Shown here piece after piece: positions 30,601-37,560 of a DNA stretch of 64,000 bases. The notes under the pieces were generated by a model. It was not told the origin of the DNA. It made no database searches and saw only the letters and a program-made list of their open reading frames with translations. Numbering within the stretch: position 1 is the first letter of the stretch; each line of letters starts with the position of its first letter. A program made the translations under genes and the position numbers. Source of the stretch: Siphonodentalium dalli (Eukaryota; Mollusca; Scaphopoda; Gadilida; Siphonodentaliidae); NCBI GenBank assembly GCA_032622095.1, contig CP136068.1, forward strand, positions 2,769,314 through 2,833,313, written 5' to 3'.

Positions 30601-33556
30601 ATGCACTGGCTTATATGGTCAAATTAAATATTGTTAGGTCAATGTATTCTCTTATATATGCAAGTCTCCCATCGGTAGCCTCGCATATATGCAAGAATGC
30701 ACTGGCTTATATGGTCAAATTAAATATTGTTAGGTCAATGTATTCTCTTATATATGCAAGTCTCCCATCGGTAGCCTCGCATATATGCAAGAATGCACTG
30801 GCTTATATGGTCAAATTAAATATTGTTAGGTCAATGTATTCTCTTATATATGCGAGGCTCCCTATGGGAGACTTGCATATATAAGAGAATTTATTGGCAC
30901 AAGGTTTTTTAGCAAAATTTCAGGAAACTGTCATGAAAGAGGTAAAGTACTGAGTCACTGGTAGATGGAAGGATTCATGTTGTGTACAATTTTCTCTGCT
31001 TTTTCATTTCAGTGCGGCAAAAACCTGTATAACAACTATAAAAATATGTGTCAGGAGATCAAAGAGTGGGACACGCGGGATTGTTCCACAAATGTCATAC
31101 CTGTGAATGGTGACCACCCAGAATTCGGCAAAAATCTCCAAGACAGTCGTTTCTCAGTTCCTGAACCTGGAGCGCGACATTCTATAGTTTGTGTTTCTAG
31201 TCCTGCTCTCGTACGTAACAGTACTGCGAGCGATGATCTGGATGATATTGACTGTTTGGAGGTGACACCTGTGCCACATCGGAAGTCGTCGCTGACCAAT
31301 CAGTTGTTAGTCGAATCTCCACAAAAAACTCCTGTCAAACGTGTTTCGTTTAGTGCTACTCCGTGTATTATTAACGCTGATTCTGTTGATGACCTCGTGA
31401 AAGCGCGGCATCGTGACTCTATAACAAGTGCTTCTACTGATTCGAGTGAAGACTCGACTTCCAGCGGTGAATCCAAATATGGCGTATCTTCCAGAAGTAA
31501 AATGAAGGCGAAACTTCCTGTAACCACGGGAACCACTCGGCATATATCCGATATGTGTCAAATTACCGGGAATTCTGCGATATATGAAAATGTGTTCTTA
31601 GAGCAAGAGGAAACGGCACCGAAAACTCACGTCCGACAGTTATCGAATGGTGATAAAGCCGTCGAGCGCCGGAAATCTGCTCCAGCGTATCATTCTGGTG
31701 AGCGGCCAGCATCACGAGCCGAAAGAAAAAGTTCTGATGGAGTTTATTGTCGAGATGGGAGAACTTTATCAAACTTATATCCTGTACCACAGTCGCCACA
31801 ACCAGAAAAACACATCAATCGGCCAAATTCACCGATACCACAAGCTAGTCGATCGCCAAGGTCATCTGTGGAAAGAAGTCCGCCTACGACACCGCAAACG
31901 AATGTCGAACATGATGATTATCCAACCAGCGAGCAAATATATTCATCAATATCTCCAAAAATATTGGGCGGGCCTGAAATCAATTCAGCTCCGCCCCCTC
32001 CGCCTGTTCCACCGAAGCCAGCAAATCCATCTCAAAATGTTCACCAGGTGGCCGACGTCAACACAGAAACATCATTGCAATCAACTAATGGGCATGCACA
32101 GCCAATCTACGACCAGATTTCTCATAAAATAATTCAGCCCGCACAATCGAGGCCGGTGTCTGTACCACCAGCGTTGCTACCACCGATGCCGCCGGCGCCA
32201 CCTGCTTCAAGGTCAAGTGATCTGTCTCTAAACGGGGATTTCCCGCCACCTCCTGTCATGGCATCGCATCCTCCACCTCCTCCTGTCACTCCAATTCATC
32301 CGCCTCCACCGCCACCCACAACAACAATGCCGTCTGCTCCAAAACAATCTCCAGCAGTACCATCGCCACCAAAACAATCTTCAGTACCAACACCGCCAAA
32401 ACACTCTGCACCACTTCCACCAATGCTGAAACAACAACAACAGCAGCAGCAGATGAAATCAGTTCCCATGGCGACCAAACCAGGGCCGATAACTGTGCCA
32501 CCGGTCCCACAGCAGTCTGAATCACAACAGCCAAGGCCACAATCTGCTCATCTACGCAAACATTCTCGATCGGGGAGCGACAAGGGACCAATCGCGATTC
32601 CTCCTCCAATGGCACCGCTGATGTCACCGACGTCAATATACCCGCCAAGTTTTGGAGATAATTACGATGGTGGTGTCCTGGTGCATCGAAATCTGTGCGC
32701 GTCACCTGTTAACATCCATCCGGCGATGATGACGAATCAAAACGAAGGCATTTATGGAGGACATCATCAACATCATGTCATTCAGCCAATTGCTGCAATA
32801 TCTCCACACGAACAATCAAGACAATCTCATGTGCGAAGCGCGTCAAACGGATCTCACAATAACCGACTTCCGCAGCAGTCGCATGCGCGAAGCTCGTCAA
32901 GTGGATCGCAGGATATATATAAACAACAACAACATAATAGTGCGATACCTAGCAATCATTCTTATCCAGTTATGGACATCGGTGCATCATCTTCGTCACA
33001 AGGCTTGCCGTTTTTAATCGAACTTTCTCACAGGTCAGACAAAGGTCATCACCCTAATTGGAACTCTGCTCCAATTGGTCAATCTCATCCGTGTGGACAG
33101 GATGTCGGCAATCAAATTTATAATAGTGCTCCCTCGAACAATGGACATATGAAGTTGCCGCCGCCACCAGTGGCAGCAAAGCCATGTTCAACGTCACCAA
33201 ACTGTAAAAAACCCGCACCTCCACCGTTGCCAAAGCGGAGTGAAAATACAAAACTTACTGGGGAAGTTTCTCCGACGATACATGGTGACTCGTCACAGAG
33301 TAATATTTATGAGAACTCGCGGGACGGCCCGACGATACATGGTGACTCGTCACAGAGTAATATTTATGAGAACTCGCGGGACGGCGGTAATCATATGTTA
33401 GACATTGACAATTTGCCGCCACCCCCACCAGAGTTTTTAGAAGGACTTGCGAATCCACTGGGCCAATCAGAGCCAGTTGGTGCTATGCCGAGACGAGCGA
33501 AGCCGCCGCCCCCTCCACCAAAGCGGAGTAGTACGACGCACCTATCTCAGCACTAA
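9546..33556 (+). CDS. RAPH1: MRL-family adaptor (MIG-10/RIAM/lamellipodin), 3' part of gene
   Basis: Joined exons: 9546-9623, 13142-13301, 15674-15795, 22877-22951, 24905-25051, 26693-26803, 28478-28576, 31013-33556. All junctions are GT-AG, the phases agree, and the join reads 1111 codons to TAA. Residues 1-26 are a basic helix, about 27-112 an RA (Ras-association) domain, about 150-270 a PH domain, and the rest a proline-rich tail. Peptides such as LKAEKIRIALEKIKEAK, VENMVMWTRDS, FKNPE, KKAWKK, LRASGLY, APTDYGFALK, HPQIQRK and GIRIAK match the RA-PH module of RAPH1 and APBB1IP as I know them. Family members link Rap/Ras GTPases and phosphoinositides to Ena/VASP, profilin and talin at the leading edge of cells. 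Invertebrates usually have one such gene, so the symbol marks homology only. The N-terminus and promoter were not found. Introns reach about 7 kb and are full of repeats. Confidence 0.93.
10030..10385 (+). repeat. degenerate minisatellite (about 30/60 bp)
   Basis: AGCCATTACAGCCGCATTG, GAGCCCTGAACTC and CATTAGTCRTACCGAGCCC alternate about ten times with point changes. Confidence 0.65.
10411..10602. mobile_element. palindromic Tc1/mariner-like MITE, copy 3
   Basis: CAGTAATGCCCTAAATAATC and its inverse at the right end; TA precedes the left end. It abuts the minisatellite. Confidence 0.6.
11255..11427. mobile_element. palindromic Tc1/mariner-like MITE, copy 4
   Basis: Short version of the palindrome with part of one arm deleted; TA on both sides (11253-11254, 11428-11429). 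Confidence 0.6.
11470..11790 (+). repeat. interspersed repeat, second copy
   Basis: Diverged copy of the repeat at 4480-4830. It directly follows the palindromic element ending at 11427. Confidence 0.5.
11853..11873 (+). repeat. G21 homopolymer
   Basis: An uninterrupted run of G following CCC; it could form a G-quadruplex and is prone to sequencing error. The flanking 11874-12330 shows nothing recognised. Confidence 0.8.
12335..12745. mobile_element. piggyBac-like MITE, family C, tandemly duplicated
   Basis: Hairpins with arms around CATTCTCTTATATATRC, the ACAATATTTACATTGACCAT spacer and the CACCAGYRCAGCTCC terminus occur twice, with the second half of the element duplicated (about 12530-12745). 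It lies just upstream of the acceptor repeats of the RA exon. Confidence 0.5.
12769..13141 (+). repeat. tandem repeat of the RA-exon 3' splice site
   Basis: Seven copies of TTCATATTTTCACTTNGTTT-CAG, each followed by TTGTTTGTGCGAGCGTTT, the first 18 bases of the RA exon. Only the last copy (ending at 13141) leads into the full exon. Spacer lengths vary (about 45-64 bp). Confidence 0.9.
13142..13301 (+). CDS. RAPH1: MRL exon: first part of RA domain
   Basis: Codes LFVRAFAKDGSSKSIMVDEK and on to a split glutamate codon (ends phase 1). It corresponds to the start of the ubiquitin-like RA domain, which binds Ras/Rap GTPases; SSKSIMVDE aligns with SSKTMMVDE of RAPH1. Both edges are embedded in tandem repeats: seven acceptor copies at the 5' side, counting the true one, and three further partial copies of the 3' half with its donor downstream. 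The last acceptor copy is chosen because only it is followed by the conserved RA sequence. Confidence 0.92.
13302..13580 (+). repeat. tandem repeat of the RA-exon 3' half and its donor
   Basis: Three further copies, of decreasing length, of the exon end (the first, from 13322, starts at ATGAGCGTTGGTCAGG), each closing with CTGTCTCTCGGTATGTTTAT or a near match. The last copy has CTCAGTATGTT and other substitutions. Confidence 0.9.
13709..13863. mobile_element. GC-rich foldback element
   Basis: Arms GAGACACGGGGATTTGTCGC and its inverse, continuing through CTGGAATGTCACC, with a short GGGCCAGCAGGCCC centre. Outer GTTGTCGCCC/GGGTGACAAC also pair. Much richer in GC than its surroundings. Confidence 0.65.
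13920..14840. other. intronic DNA, nothing firmly recognised
   Basis: Unique sequence with a GC-richer stretch around 14285-14460. A short open segment (14344-14466) shows no family signature. Confidence 0.4.
14848..14940. repeat. inverted repeat
   Basis: Arms TCAGCGACAAACGAAGTTTC and the near-exact inverse ending at about 14938, with a loop of about 30 bp. Likely a foldback element. Confidence 0.6.
15405..15501. other. 69-bp structured GC-rich insert between 14-bp direct repeats
   Basis: CCTGAATCTCAGGT at 15405-15418 and 15488-15501 flanks a 69-bp insert. It contains two perfect small hairpins: AAGATC-ATTC-GATCTT (15431-15446) and GGGTGC-TTC-GCGCCC (15459-15473; one G-U type pair). The direct repeats look like a target-site duplication; the insert resembles a retroposed small structured RNA but I cannot name it. 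Confidence 0.45.
15674..15795 (+). CDS. RAPH1: MRL exon: end of RA domain and RA-PH linker
   Basis: Two bases complete the split glutamate, then 40 codons, RILEDHDSLVENMVMWTRDS and onward to FKNPE, matching ERIFEDHENLVENLLNWTRDS of RAPH1. Acceptor is TTTCTTTCAG and donor GTATGA; ends in phase 0. This segment forms the end of the RA fold and the conserved linker that packs RA against PH. Unlike its neighbours it has no repeats at its edges. Confidence 0.92.
16116..16450 (+). mobile_element. piggyBac-like MITE, family A, left part
   Basis: Left TTAA-CCCTTTACCCAACAAAAC and the full unique segment, one hairpin (about 16267-16325), then AT-rich spacer repeated three times (TTTTTTCTTACATT). The right half is not in its normal place. 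Confidence 0.6.
16560..16800. mobile_element. MITE hairpin fragments
   Basis: Two hairpin arms around a spacer GTTAAAGAATGTAAGAAAAA, ending in a family C-like terminus (GCTCCAGTGCAGCTCCCATTA). Probably a composite or rearranged piece. Confidence 0.4.
17068..17513. mobile_element. hAT-like MITE, full length, with target duplication
   Basis: CAAGCCTGCAAATAGTGTGT and its inverse at the ends; flanking 8-mers CATACACC (17060-17067) and TATACACC (17514-17521) agree at 7 of 8. Two end palindromes flank a unique middle. Confidence 0.75.
17780..17927. mobile_element. palindromic Tc1/mariner-like MITE, copy 5 (deleted arm)
   Basis: CAGTTATGCCCTAAATAATC left end, inverse right end, TA on both sides (17778-17779, 17928-17929). 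Confidence 0.6.
17963..18268. mobile_element. piggyBac-like MITE, family C
   Basis: Left TTAA-CCCTGTCATGAAGGAAACT, right inverse with TTAA at 18265-18268; several hairpins of the shared module, one partly duplicated. Its right TTAA is the left TTAA of the next element. Confidence 0.65.
18265..18691. mobile_element. piggyBac-like MITE, family B
   Basis: Left TTAA-CCCTTTCAGTGCTAGG and right TTGGCACTCAAAGGG-TTAA. Carries GGGGCCGATCTCATCGGCCC next to the left end and one shared hairpin (about 18570-18640). A second copy is at 35531-35945. Confidence 0.7.
18979..22812 (-). repeat. 3.8-kb satellite of a 26-bp unit
   Basis: About 144 units of 26 bp; a unit on the plus strand reads CATAGTATAATCTTGGTACT then GTATAA. 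Fourteen units are a 32-bp variant carrying ACATGT and ATATTGG, often one in every five (136 bp), which makes a higher-order repeat. Five or six units have CGTGG for CTTGG, mostly near the right end. One unit is shortened at about 22507. All three minus-strand frames are open throughout, but composition is simply that of the repeat. Lies in an MRL intron. Confidence 0.95.
22877..22951 (+). CDS. RAPH1: MRL exon: RA-PH linker helix
   Basis: Twenty-five codons, KYLLLGSSSEKGASLDPKQR and then QKLLE, corresponding to the NYLLGKKE...VLLEE segment of RAPH1. Acceptor TTTTGTAG, donor GTGAGC, phase 0 on both sides. The acceptor lies only 65 bp after the end of the 3.8-kb 26-bp satellite. Confidence 0.88.
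22993..23245. mobile_element. piggyBac-like MITE, family C, right-truncated
   Basis: Left TTAA-CCCTTTCATGACGAGACC, two shared hairpins; right end degenerates in a GTCTGGGGCTCCATAAAGG module. Starts about 40 bp after an MRL exon. Confidence 0.55.
23510..23970 (+). repeat. degenerate tandem repeat, about 170 bp, three copies
   Basis: TTGATMAAATCARA, TTGAAAGGTTCACTATAAAA, CTGAATTGTYCWTTAG and ATGAGTTATTACA recur in order, diverged. The surrounding 23260-24580 otherwise shows nothing recognised. Confidence 0.45.
24595..24805. mobile_element. foldback element
   Basis: Outer arms GAATATCTACACTCTTTGGT and inverse, inner arms TAATTATCTCATGA and inverse, with a duplicated centre GCAGAGCCACTCGTGGAAAT. 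Confidence 0.55.
24905..25051 (+). CDS. RAPH1: MRL exon: start of PH domain
   Basis: Forty-nine codons, EFFTGNGFRVPEVEGVLYLK and onward through KKAWKKYFCVLRASGLYF to GKISK. It matches the first beta strands of the family PH domain (VPEIEGVLWLK, GKKSWKKRYFLLRASGIYY in RAPH1). The lysine-rich KKAWKK loop is the usual phosphoinositide-contacting region. Acceptor TTTTTTGCAG, donor GTGAGT, phase 0 on both sides. Confidence 0.93.
25062..25560. mobile_element. interspersed element with palindromic head, copy 1
   Basis: Starts with a palindrome (ATCTACAACTCGTCCCCAGT and inverse, about 25070-25215) then about 340 bp (TATTTATTACATGATCCAAA and onward) shared with 45598-46075. Begins only 11 bp after the donor of an MRL PH exon. 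Confidence 0.6.
25690..25797 (+). repeat. tandem repeat, 3 x 36 bp
   Basis: TAAGTAATGGTCTACCACCA and TGTATCATATAATCAT repeat three times. Confidence 0.7.
25945..26095 (+). repeat. tandem repeat, about 21 bp, seven copies
   Basis: AGCCAATGAACACTCATATT and variants in tandem. Confidence 0.7.
26110..26692 (+). repeat. tandem repeat of the PH-exon 3' splice site
   Basis: About fifteen copies of TATTAACTCTCTTKCAG followed by TCTCCRTC, at 26-36-bp spacing. TCTCCG is the true start of the exon at 26693. The last two are separated by pieces of that exon's donor (AAGGTGGGTAACTCTAT at 26604-26620 and 26659-26674). Only the final copy leads into PH coding sequence. Confidence 0.92.
26693..26803 (+). 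CDS. RAPH1: MRL exon: middle of PH domain
   Basis: Thirty-seven codons from SPKDLSCLAQFDFVDIYHGL to APTDYGFALK, matching SRDLVCFLQLDHVNVYYG and KAPTDYCLVLK in RAPH1. Acceptor CTCTCTTTCAG, donor GTGGGT, phase 0 on both sides. The acceptor is the last of about fifteen near-identical acceptors, and the donor has several partial copies both upstream and downstream. Only this interval reads through as conserved PH sequence. Confidence 0.92.
26804..26945 (+). repeat. duplicated PH-exon 5' splice sites
   Basis: After the true donor, CATTAAAGGTGGGTAACTCT appears twice more (near 26840 and 26910); the first of these is preceded by a copy of the exon end (CAGACTACGGATTTTC). Confidence 0.88.
27195..27635. 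mobile_element. hAT-like MITE, full length, exact 8-bp target duplication
   Basis: Termini CAAGCCAGCAAATAG and inverse, flanked by CTTCCATA on both sides (27187-27194, 27636-27643). Two end palindromes and the family's middle segment. Confidence 0.8.
27735..28235 (+). repeat. minisatellite, 49/62-bp units, nine copies
   Basis: AAGYGTAACTCTATATAATT and TGTAAACTTAATGCTCACAT repeat nine times; some units carry an extra AGCAATGGATC, giving a two-length pattern. The array is followed by GCATTAAAGAT and AAAGATGGGTAACTCTATTA, which resemble the end and donor of the previous exon. Confidence 0.8.
28478..28576 (+). CDS. RAPH1: MRL exon: end of PH domain
   Basis: Thirty-three codons, HPQIQRKTKHIHYLCAENKA and then SLDMWIMGIRIAK, the last strands and C-terminal helix of the PH domain (HPQIQKKSQYIKYLCCDD...GIRIAK in RAPH1). 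Acceptor CTTCCAG, donor GTAAAT, phase 0. The last about 25 exon bases and the donor recur downstream three more times. Confidence 0.93.
28545..30110 (+). repeat. tandem repeat of the last PH exon's donor, interrupted by a transposon
   Basis: Unit of about 125 bp: ATGTGGATCATGGGCATCAG then AATAGCTAAG-GTAAA, ATTATCTCCTTCAGG, and a GAGCCCCATAC...GGGCCTCACT hairpin. Copies start at the true exon end (about 28549), 28666, about 28784 and 30028. The element at 28876-29992 sits in the third unit. Confidence 0.88.
28876..29992. mobile_element. 1.1-kb hAT-like non-autonomous element
   Basis: Perfect 15-bp terminal inverted repeats CAAGCCTGGATATAA, and a perfect 8-bp target duplication GATGACAC (28868-28875, 29993-30000). 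Because it sits inside a tandem unit, the pre-insertion sequence is known from the sister units. No transposase frame; the termini resemble the shorter CAAGCCT MITEs, so they may share a transposase (inference). Confidence 0.85.
30305..30945. mobile_element. piggyBac-like MITE, family C, with internal 96-bp array
   Basis: Terminus TTTCATGACGGGAGCTGC at left and its diverged inverse at right. Inside, a 96-bp unit containing one shared hairpin plus the ATTAAATATTGTTAGGTCAA spacer is repeated five times (GTTAGGTCAATG at 30441, 30537, 30633, 30729, 30825). Its reading frame is open only because 96 is a multiple of three. Confidence 0.75.
31013..33556 (+). CDS. RAPH1: MRL terminal exon: proline-rich Ena/VASP- and SH3-binding tail
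   Basis: 847 codons after acceptor TTCATTTCAG; the first residues CGKNLYNNYK continue the PH C-terminal helix (YGKQLYMNYQ in RAPH1). The rest is low-complexity and predicted disordered. An FPPPP motif at 32240-32254 is an Ena/VASP EVH1-type site. There are runs of five or six prolines (profilin/SH3 type), PPPPVPPKP, PPPLPKR near 33222 and PPPPPPKR near 33511 (SH3 type), a Q7 tract near 32430, and serine/arginine-rich SSSSGS segments. A 19-residue unit (PTIHGDSSQSNIYENSRDG) is duplicated in tandem at 33272-33385; its IYEN and two other IYEN-type tyrosines could be phosphotyrosine sites (inference). The protein ends ...THLSQH then TAA. The reading frame is also open for 16 codons before the acceptor, but those are intronic. 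Confidence 0.92.
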   Translation, partial: CGKNLYNNYKNMCQEIKEWDTRDCSTNVIPVNGDHPEFGKNLQDSRFSVPEPGARHSIVCVSSPALVRNSTASDDLDDIDCLEVTPVPHRKSSLTNQLLVESPQKTPVKRVSFSATPCIINADSVDDLVKARHRDSITSASTDSSEDSTSSGESKYGVSSRSKMKAKLPVTTGTTRHISDMCQITGNSAIYENVFLEQEETAPKTHVRQLSNGDKAVERRKSAPAYHSGERPASRAERKSSDGVYCRDGRTLSNLYPVPQSPQPEKHINRPNSPIPQASRSPRSSVERSPPTTPQTNVEHDDYPTSEQIYSSISPKILGGPEINSAPPPPPVPPKPANPSQNVHQVADVNTETSLQSTNGHAQPIYDQISHKIIQPAQSRPVSVPPALLPPMPPAPPASRSSDLSLNGDFPPPPVMASHPPPPPVTPIHPPPPPPTTTMPSAPKQSPAVPSPPKQSSVPTPPKHSAPLPPMLKQQQQQQQMKSVPMATKPGPITVPPVPQQSESQQPRPQSAHLRKHSRSGSDKGPIAIPPPMAPLMSPTSIYPPSFGDNYDGGVLVHRNLCASPVNIHPAMMTNQNEGIYGGHHQHHVIQPIAAISPHEQSRQSHVRSASNGSHNNRLPQQSHARSSSSGSQDIYKQQQHNSAIPSNHSYPVMDIGASSSSQGLPFLIELSHRSDKGHHPNWNSAPIGQSHPCGQDVGNQIYNSAPSNNGHMKLPPPPVAAKPCSTSPNCKKPAPPPLPKRSENTKLTGEVSPTIHGDSSQSNIYENSRDGPTIHGDSSQSNIYENSRDGGNHMLDIDNLPPPPPEFLEGLANPLGQSEPVGAMPRRAKPPPPPPKRSSTTHLSQH

Positions 33557-33680
33557 TTGTTATGTCAAATCGTGTAAATCGTTTGTCAGTCTCTCTCACT
33601 CGGGCCTCAAGAAATGCTGATCAAATTATATTAAATCCATTGACGTTATTCTGCTGTTCTAACTGACAACCGTATATATT
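33557..33680 (+). other. RAPH1: probable 3' UTR of the MRL gene
   Basis: Unique sequence after the stop. ATTAAA at 33630-33635 is a plausible weak polyadenylation signal. A canonical AATAAA occurs only at 34551-34556, beyond two transposon-like insertions. The real cleavage site cannot be decided from sequence. Confidence 0.35.
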
Positions 33681-34014
33681 TTAAAGGGGTACTCTACACT
33701 AAATCAGTCCATTTATGGGACCATCTCCGTTTATACTCAACGGAATATATGCAACAAATGAATGAATTTTGAGCCATGAATTAGTGCAGAACACATTCAT
33801 TCACCCACATTCAATGGCACTATACAAATAGCAAGGTAATGATAATGAAAATGAATTTATGACTGGAGTCATGACTGGAGTCATACATTAATTTTGGTTA
33901 TAATTACCATGTTATTTGTATAGTTCATACGGTGGTAAATGAGTGTATTTTGCACTAATCCATGGTTCAAATTCATTCATTTGTTGCATATCTTCTTTTG
34001 ATGTTGTGTTTATA
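33681..34014. mobile_element. TTAA-flanked MITE, AGGGGTACT termini, right end lost
   Basis: Left TTAA-AGGGGTACTCTACACT. The body matches 7030-7618 without the internal array. A palindromic element begins where its right end should be. Confidence 0.6.
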
Positions 34015-34200
34015 CAGTAATGCCCTAAATAATCGACTCCTTAACCACAACATAATTATGGGTAACTTTTCAGGATTTAGTCGGAAATATGGCTTGTTGT
34101 CATTCATCAGAAGCCATCAGTGACAGCTTTCCGATGAATGGCAACAAGCCATATTTCCGACTAAATCCTGAAAAATTACCCATAATTCATTGTTGGTCTA
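34015..34200. mobile_element. palindromic Tc1/mariner-like MITE, copy 6, right-truncated
   Basis: TA-CAGTAATGCCCTAAATAA at the left; the right arm stops at CCCATAATTC. Confidence 0.6.
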
Positions 34201-34879
34201 CAAGCCTGAAACACAATATATTAAATAACTCAGAAATTTCTGTCTTGGCCGGTTCTCCAAGTTTGGCACAATTAATATTCTGAAATCTTATCTAGTTTTG
34301 AAATTTGAGAAAAATCGCGGTCTGGAAAAATCAACTTGTTTTGGCTGATGTCTGGAAAGTCATATTGTTCCCTCAATGAGATGTATTAACTCTGAATTAA
34401 TGTATGATTTTCATCATAAAGCAATCGATTGTTGATATAAATTGATTCTTCGCACATTTATATGAGATTCCAGTGAGACACAGAGGTGTTGGTTAGTTGA
34501 AACAGGAAGAATAGGTTTAAAAGAATATATCGGTTGCGGTTTGTTTTTTAAATAAAACTGAAAAAGACCGAGAAACCATAAAACTGCACAACACTACTTC
34601 ACACATTTATATGAGATCCGAGTGAGACGTGAGCTGCAAACCAAAAGGTTCTATTGATCATGAGTTGATTATATATTATTTACAAGCCATCCATACTATT
34701 CTAGTCAGATTTTATTCGTTTTAATTGTTTTTACCAATTCTTACATTTCACCTGACGTGAAGAACCCATTCTCAACTTACGCACATTTTTGTTTTGTTTA
34801 CAAAGAAGGATTGAGCTCAAACCTGCTAGTTTAATATAACAGGGAAATGCAATTTTGCACATATTTTGACCACGCAATG

Positions 34880-34990
34880 TCAATCATCCAGATATTATTC
34901 CTGACAGGTCTATATACTGGCTTATAATGGCCTCTATACTGGGCCCCAATCATCCAGATATTATTCCTCACAGGTCTATATACTGGCTTC
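34880..34990 (+). repeat. direct repeat, 2 x about 45 bp
   Basis: CAATCATCCAGATATTATTC and CACAGGTCTATATACTGGCTT-type sequence occurs twice. The rest of 34200-35095 shows nothing recognised. Confidence 0.6.
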
Positions 34991-35097
34991 GACAATTTTG
35001 TCTTTGACAAATGCAATTTACGTTCGAGCTTTTTTTTTTATTCTGTTCAGAACAGTTTTGTTTCATGTCTCAAGAATTGATTAAACCACTTAATATG

Positions 35098-35336
35098 TTT
35101 ACCCTTTCATGACTGGAGCTTCTTAAATTTTGTGAAAACCCTGTGCCAATGCATTATCTTATATTTGCGAGTCTCCCATAGGCAGCCTCACATATATAAC
35201 AATACATTGGCCTAACAATATTCACCTTGACTTGTTAAGCCAGTGCATTCTCTTATATATGCGATGCATATATGAGGATGCACTGGCACAGGATCTTTAA
35301 TGCTGCACCAGCACAGCTTCCATCATGAAAGGGTTA
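35098..35336. mobile_element. piggyBac-like MITE, family C
   Basis: Left ACCCTTTCATGACTGGAGC, right inverse CATCATGAAAGGG-TTAA (35333-35336); two shared hairpins, the second shortened. Confidence 0.65.
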
Positions 35337-35530
35337 AATTCTTTCCCCTACACAAAAGCTTTGACTTGATCCAGCTTAAAAGCAACCTATAATTTTAAAA
35401 CCTGTCGTTTACTCGCTTGTCACAGTCCTATGACCGAAATAAGCCGATAATTAAACAGAATTATCCTTTTATGTGATGACAATACCTATTCTTGCACCTG
35501 TTACCTGACTTCTGCATAACAGAAACTCAC

Positions 35531-35945
35531 TTAACCCTTTGAGTGCCAGGGGCCGATCTCATCGGCCCTAATTTATGGTGTGTAAAATCGGCCCTGGGTT
35601 GAATTTTTTTTGGTATGCTTAAGCATGCTATAGCGAATTTAAAAACAAACTGGATAAAATCTTAGGGGCATGTTATAACTCAAAACTATCACCAAGTATT
35701 CATAGTAATAATTTTGATGCCCATGAAAAACATGAGATTCCCTGGCACTAAACCTACAAAAATAAGTCTGTTAAAGAATATAAGAAAAAATTATTAAAAT
35801 TGTAAAAAATGATGAAAAATTGTTAGGCCAATGCATTCTCTTATATATGCGAGGCGACCTATGGTCGACTCGCATATATAAGAGAATGCATTGGCACAGG
35901 GTATATGGGTTGATACAAAAATCGACCTGGCACTCAAAGGGTTAA
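35531..35945. mobile_element. piggyBac-like MITE, family B
   Basis: TTAA-CCCTTTGAGTGCCAGG at left and CTGGCACTCAAAGGG-TTAA at right. Near-identical body to 18265-18691, with one shared hairpin at about 35823-35893. Confidence 0.75.
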
Positions 35946-36831
35946 AGGCATATTGCTTAATTCAGTGTTTAAAACATTCAGTGCTCATGAAGTTTGTCGA
36001 CCTGAACATTGTATAAATCTCATATTAACCAAAAAATCTAAATATAGGTTGCAGCATTTCAGAAATATGAACAATACGCATATATAACTAATTTATTGTA
36101 AATTTGGTCAAAAATACGAAAATTATAGGTTGTTTTTAATCTTAATAATCCAACAATTCCATATACTCTTATTTTTCTAGCCTTTTCTTGCATTTCCACA
36201 TTGAAATCTCTTTTGCAATAAACATTTCTCTCTCAAAATCTTTTTAGGAACAAACACCAATGTGAATTTCATCTCACACGTCTAATTTCACTGCCATGGC
36301 TCGATTTATTGGATGAAATGAATCGATCGATATATTATATGCTCATTTGTTTACTATCAACAAATTTTACACGTCACATCTCACATCTACTGCTCAGCTT
36401 TTATAAGATTCACAGCTCACTCATATGTCTTACAAGAAATGCTCTGACTACAGGTTCAGGGGTTAAACAACCCCCCTCGATCACATGACATACATAGACG
36501 TGCTTACAACAAGGCAGTGTCTCCACCCACCCTCCAAAAATAATTTTAAAAAAACGTCAAATTTTAGAGTTTTTTTTTCTCATACCAAGAATACTGGGAA
36601 ATTAGAATAAATATATTCTTGGAATATTTGACTTTTGTAGGGGAGGGTGCATATTTGGGGAATAGAAAATTTGATATATTAGTTCCATGGATAAAGTCGC
36701 AGAGAAAGAGTGGAAAAAGTAATTATCTTTATCACAAAAATGGACTTAGTTTTTCTAACACTTACTATTTTGAACATTTCGATCATGTTGTGTTAGATAA
36801 ATGAAGGCCTGGTCTATGTGTCCTAAGTAAG

Positions 36832-37250
36832 GGTTAGAGCACAAGAATTGTTCTTTACCAGAATCGATCGAATCAAGAACGAGATTTATACTGGTAAAGA
36901 ACTTTTCGCGTGCTCTGACCGACATAGAGCACAATCAACTGGAAATGTGCAATTGAGCGTGTTTTGACCACGACGCACAATCCATGTGCTGGCCGTGATT
37001 GGACACAATAGCCGGTTAGCAATGCCCAACAACGTGATTAACATGCACTGATCGACGTTGAATGAGAATAGCTATGCCCGAGACAATACGGACAGGTCCC
37101 ACTTTAAAGCACCCATGAGATTTGTCTGTTATGAGTTGCGTGTGCCTAACAATGGGATAATCACTGAACTATTCCCTCGCCAGCCTTGGGAATTGGTGTG
37201 CTTTACCAAAAAATCAGGGAACGATTGTAACAATGGGATTGTGCTCTAAA
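36832..37250. mobile_element. possible element with TTAGAGCACAA termini
   Basis: TTAGAGCACAA near 36833 and its inverse TTGTGCTCTAA near 37240; internal palindrome GTTCTTTACCAG...CTGGTAAAGAAC. Single copy in the window. 35946-36830 shows nothing recognised. Confidence 0.4.
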
Positions 37251-37404
37251 TATACTTATTTGAAGGTTTCCACTACCCAAAAGTTATAAATGACATGTAC
37301 GAAATAATGTTCGAAAATCCGACACTCAAAATGGTATCCATGCTAAACAAAAAGGCTATGGATGGTTTGGAAGTAGTTAGAATGCTCTTTAATGTAGTAA
37401 TTTC

Positions 37405-37560
37405 ACCCATAAAGAGCCCCAGACAAACATGAGCAGACGACACTCTCCTATATGCTTCTATATATGTGTGGGGCTCCCTGCAGGGTAATGGATGTTTTTT
37501 ATTTTATGTCCTAAAAATTGTAAGAAACATTTATTTAAAAAACATGATTGTTAGGCCAAA
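37405..37560. mobile_element. MITE fragment with AGAGCCCC hairpin
   Basis: Contains AGAGCCCCAGACAAACATGA and inverse GGGGCTCC hairpin and the CCTGCAGGGTAATGGATG spacer also present at 46260-46310 and 61740-61770. Confidence 0.5.

Noticed and set aside
30423-30884. 153-codon repetitive frame
   Set aside because: Five copies of a 96-bp transposon segment; open only because the unit length is a multiple of three.
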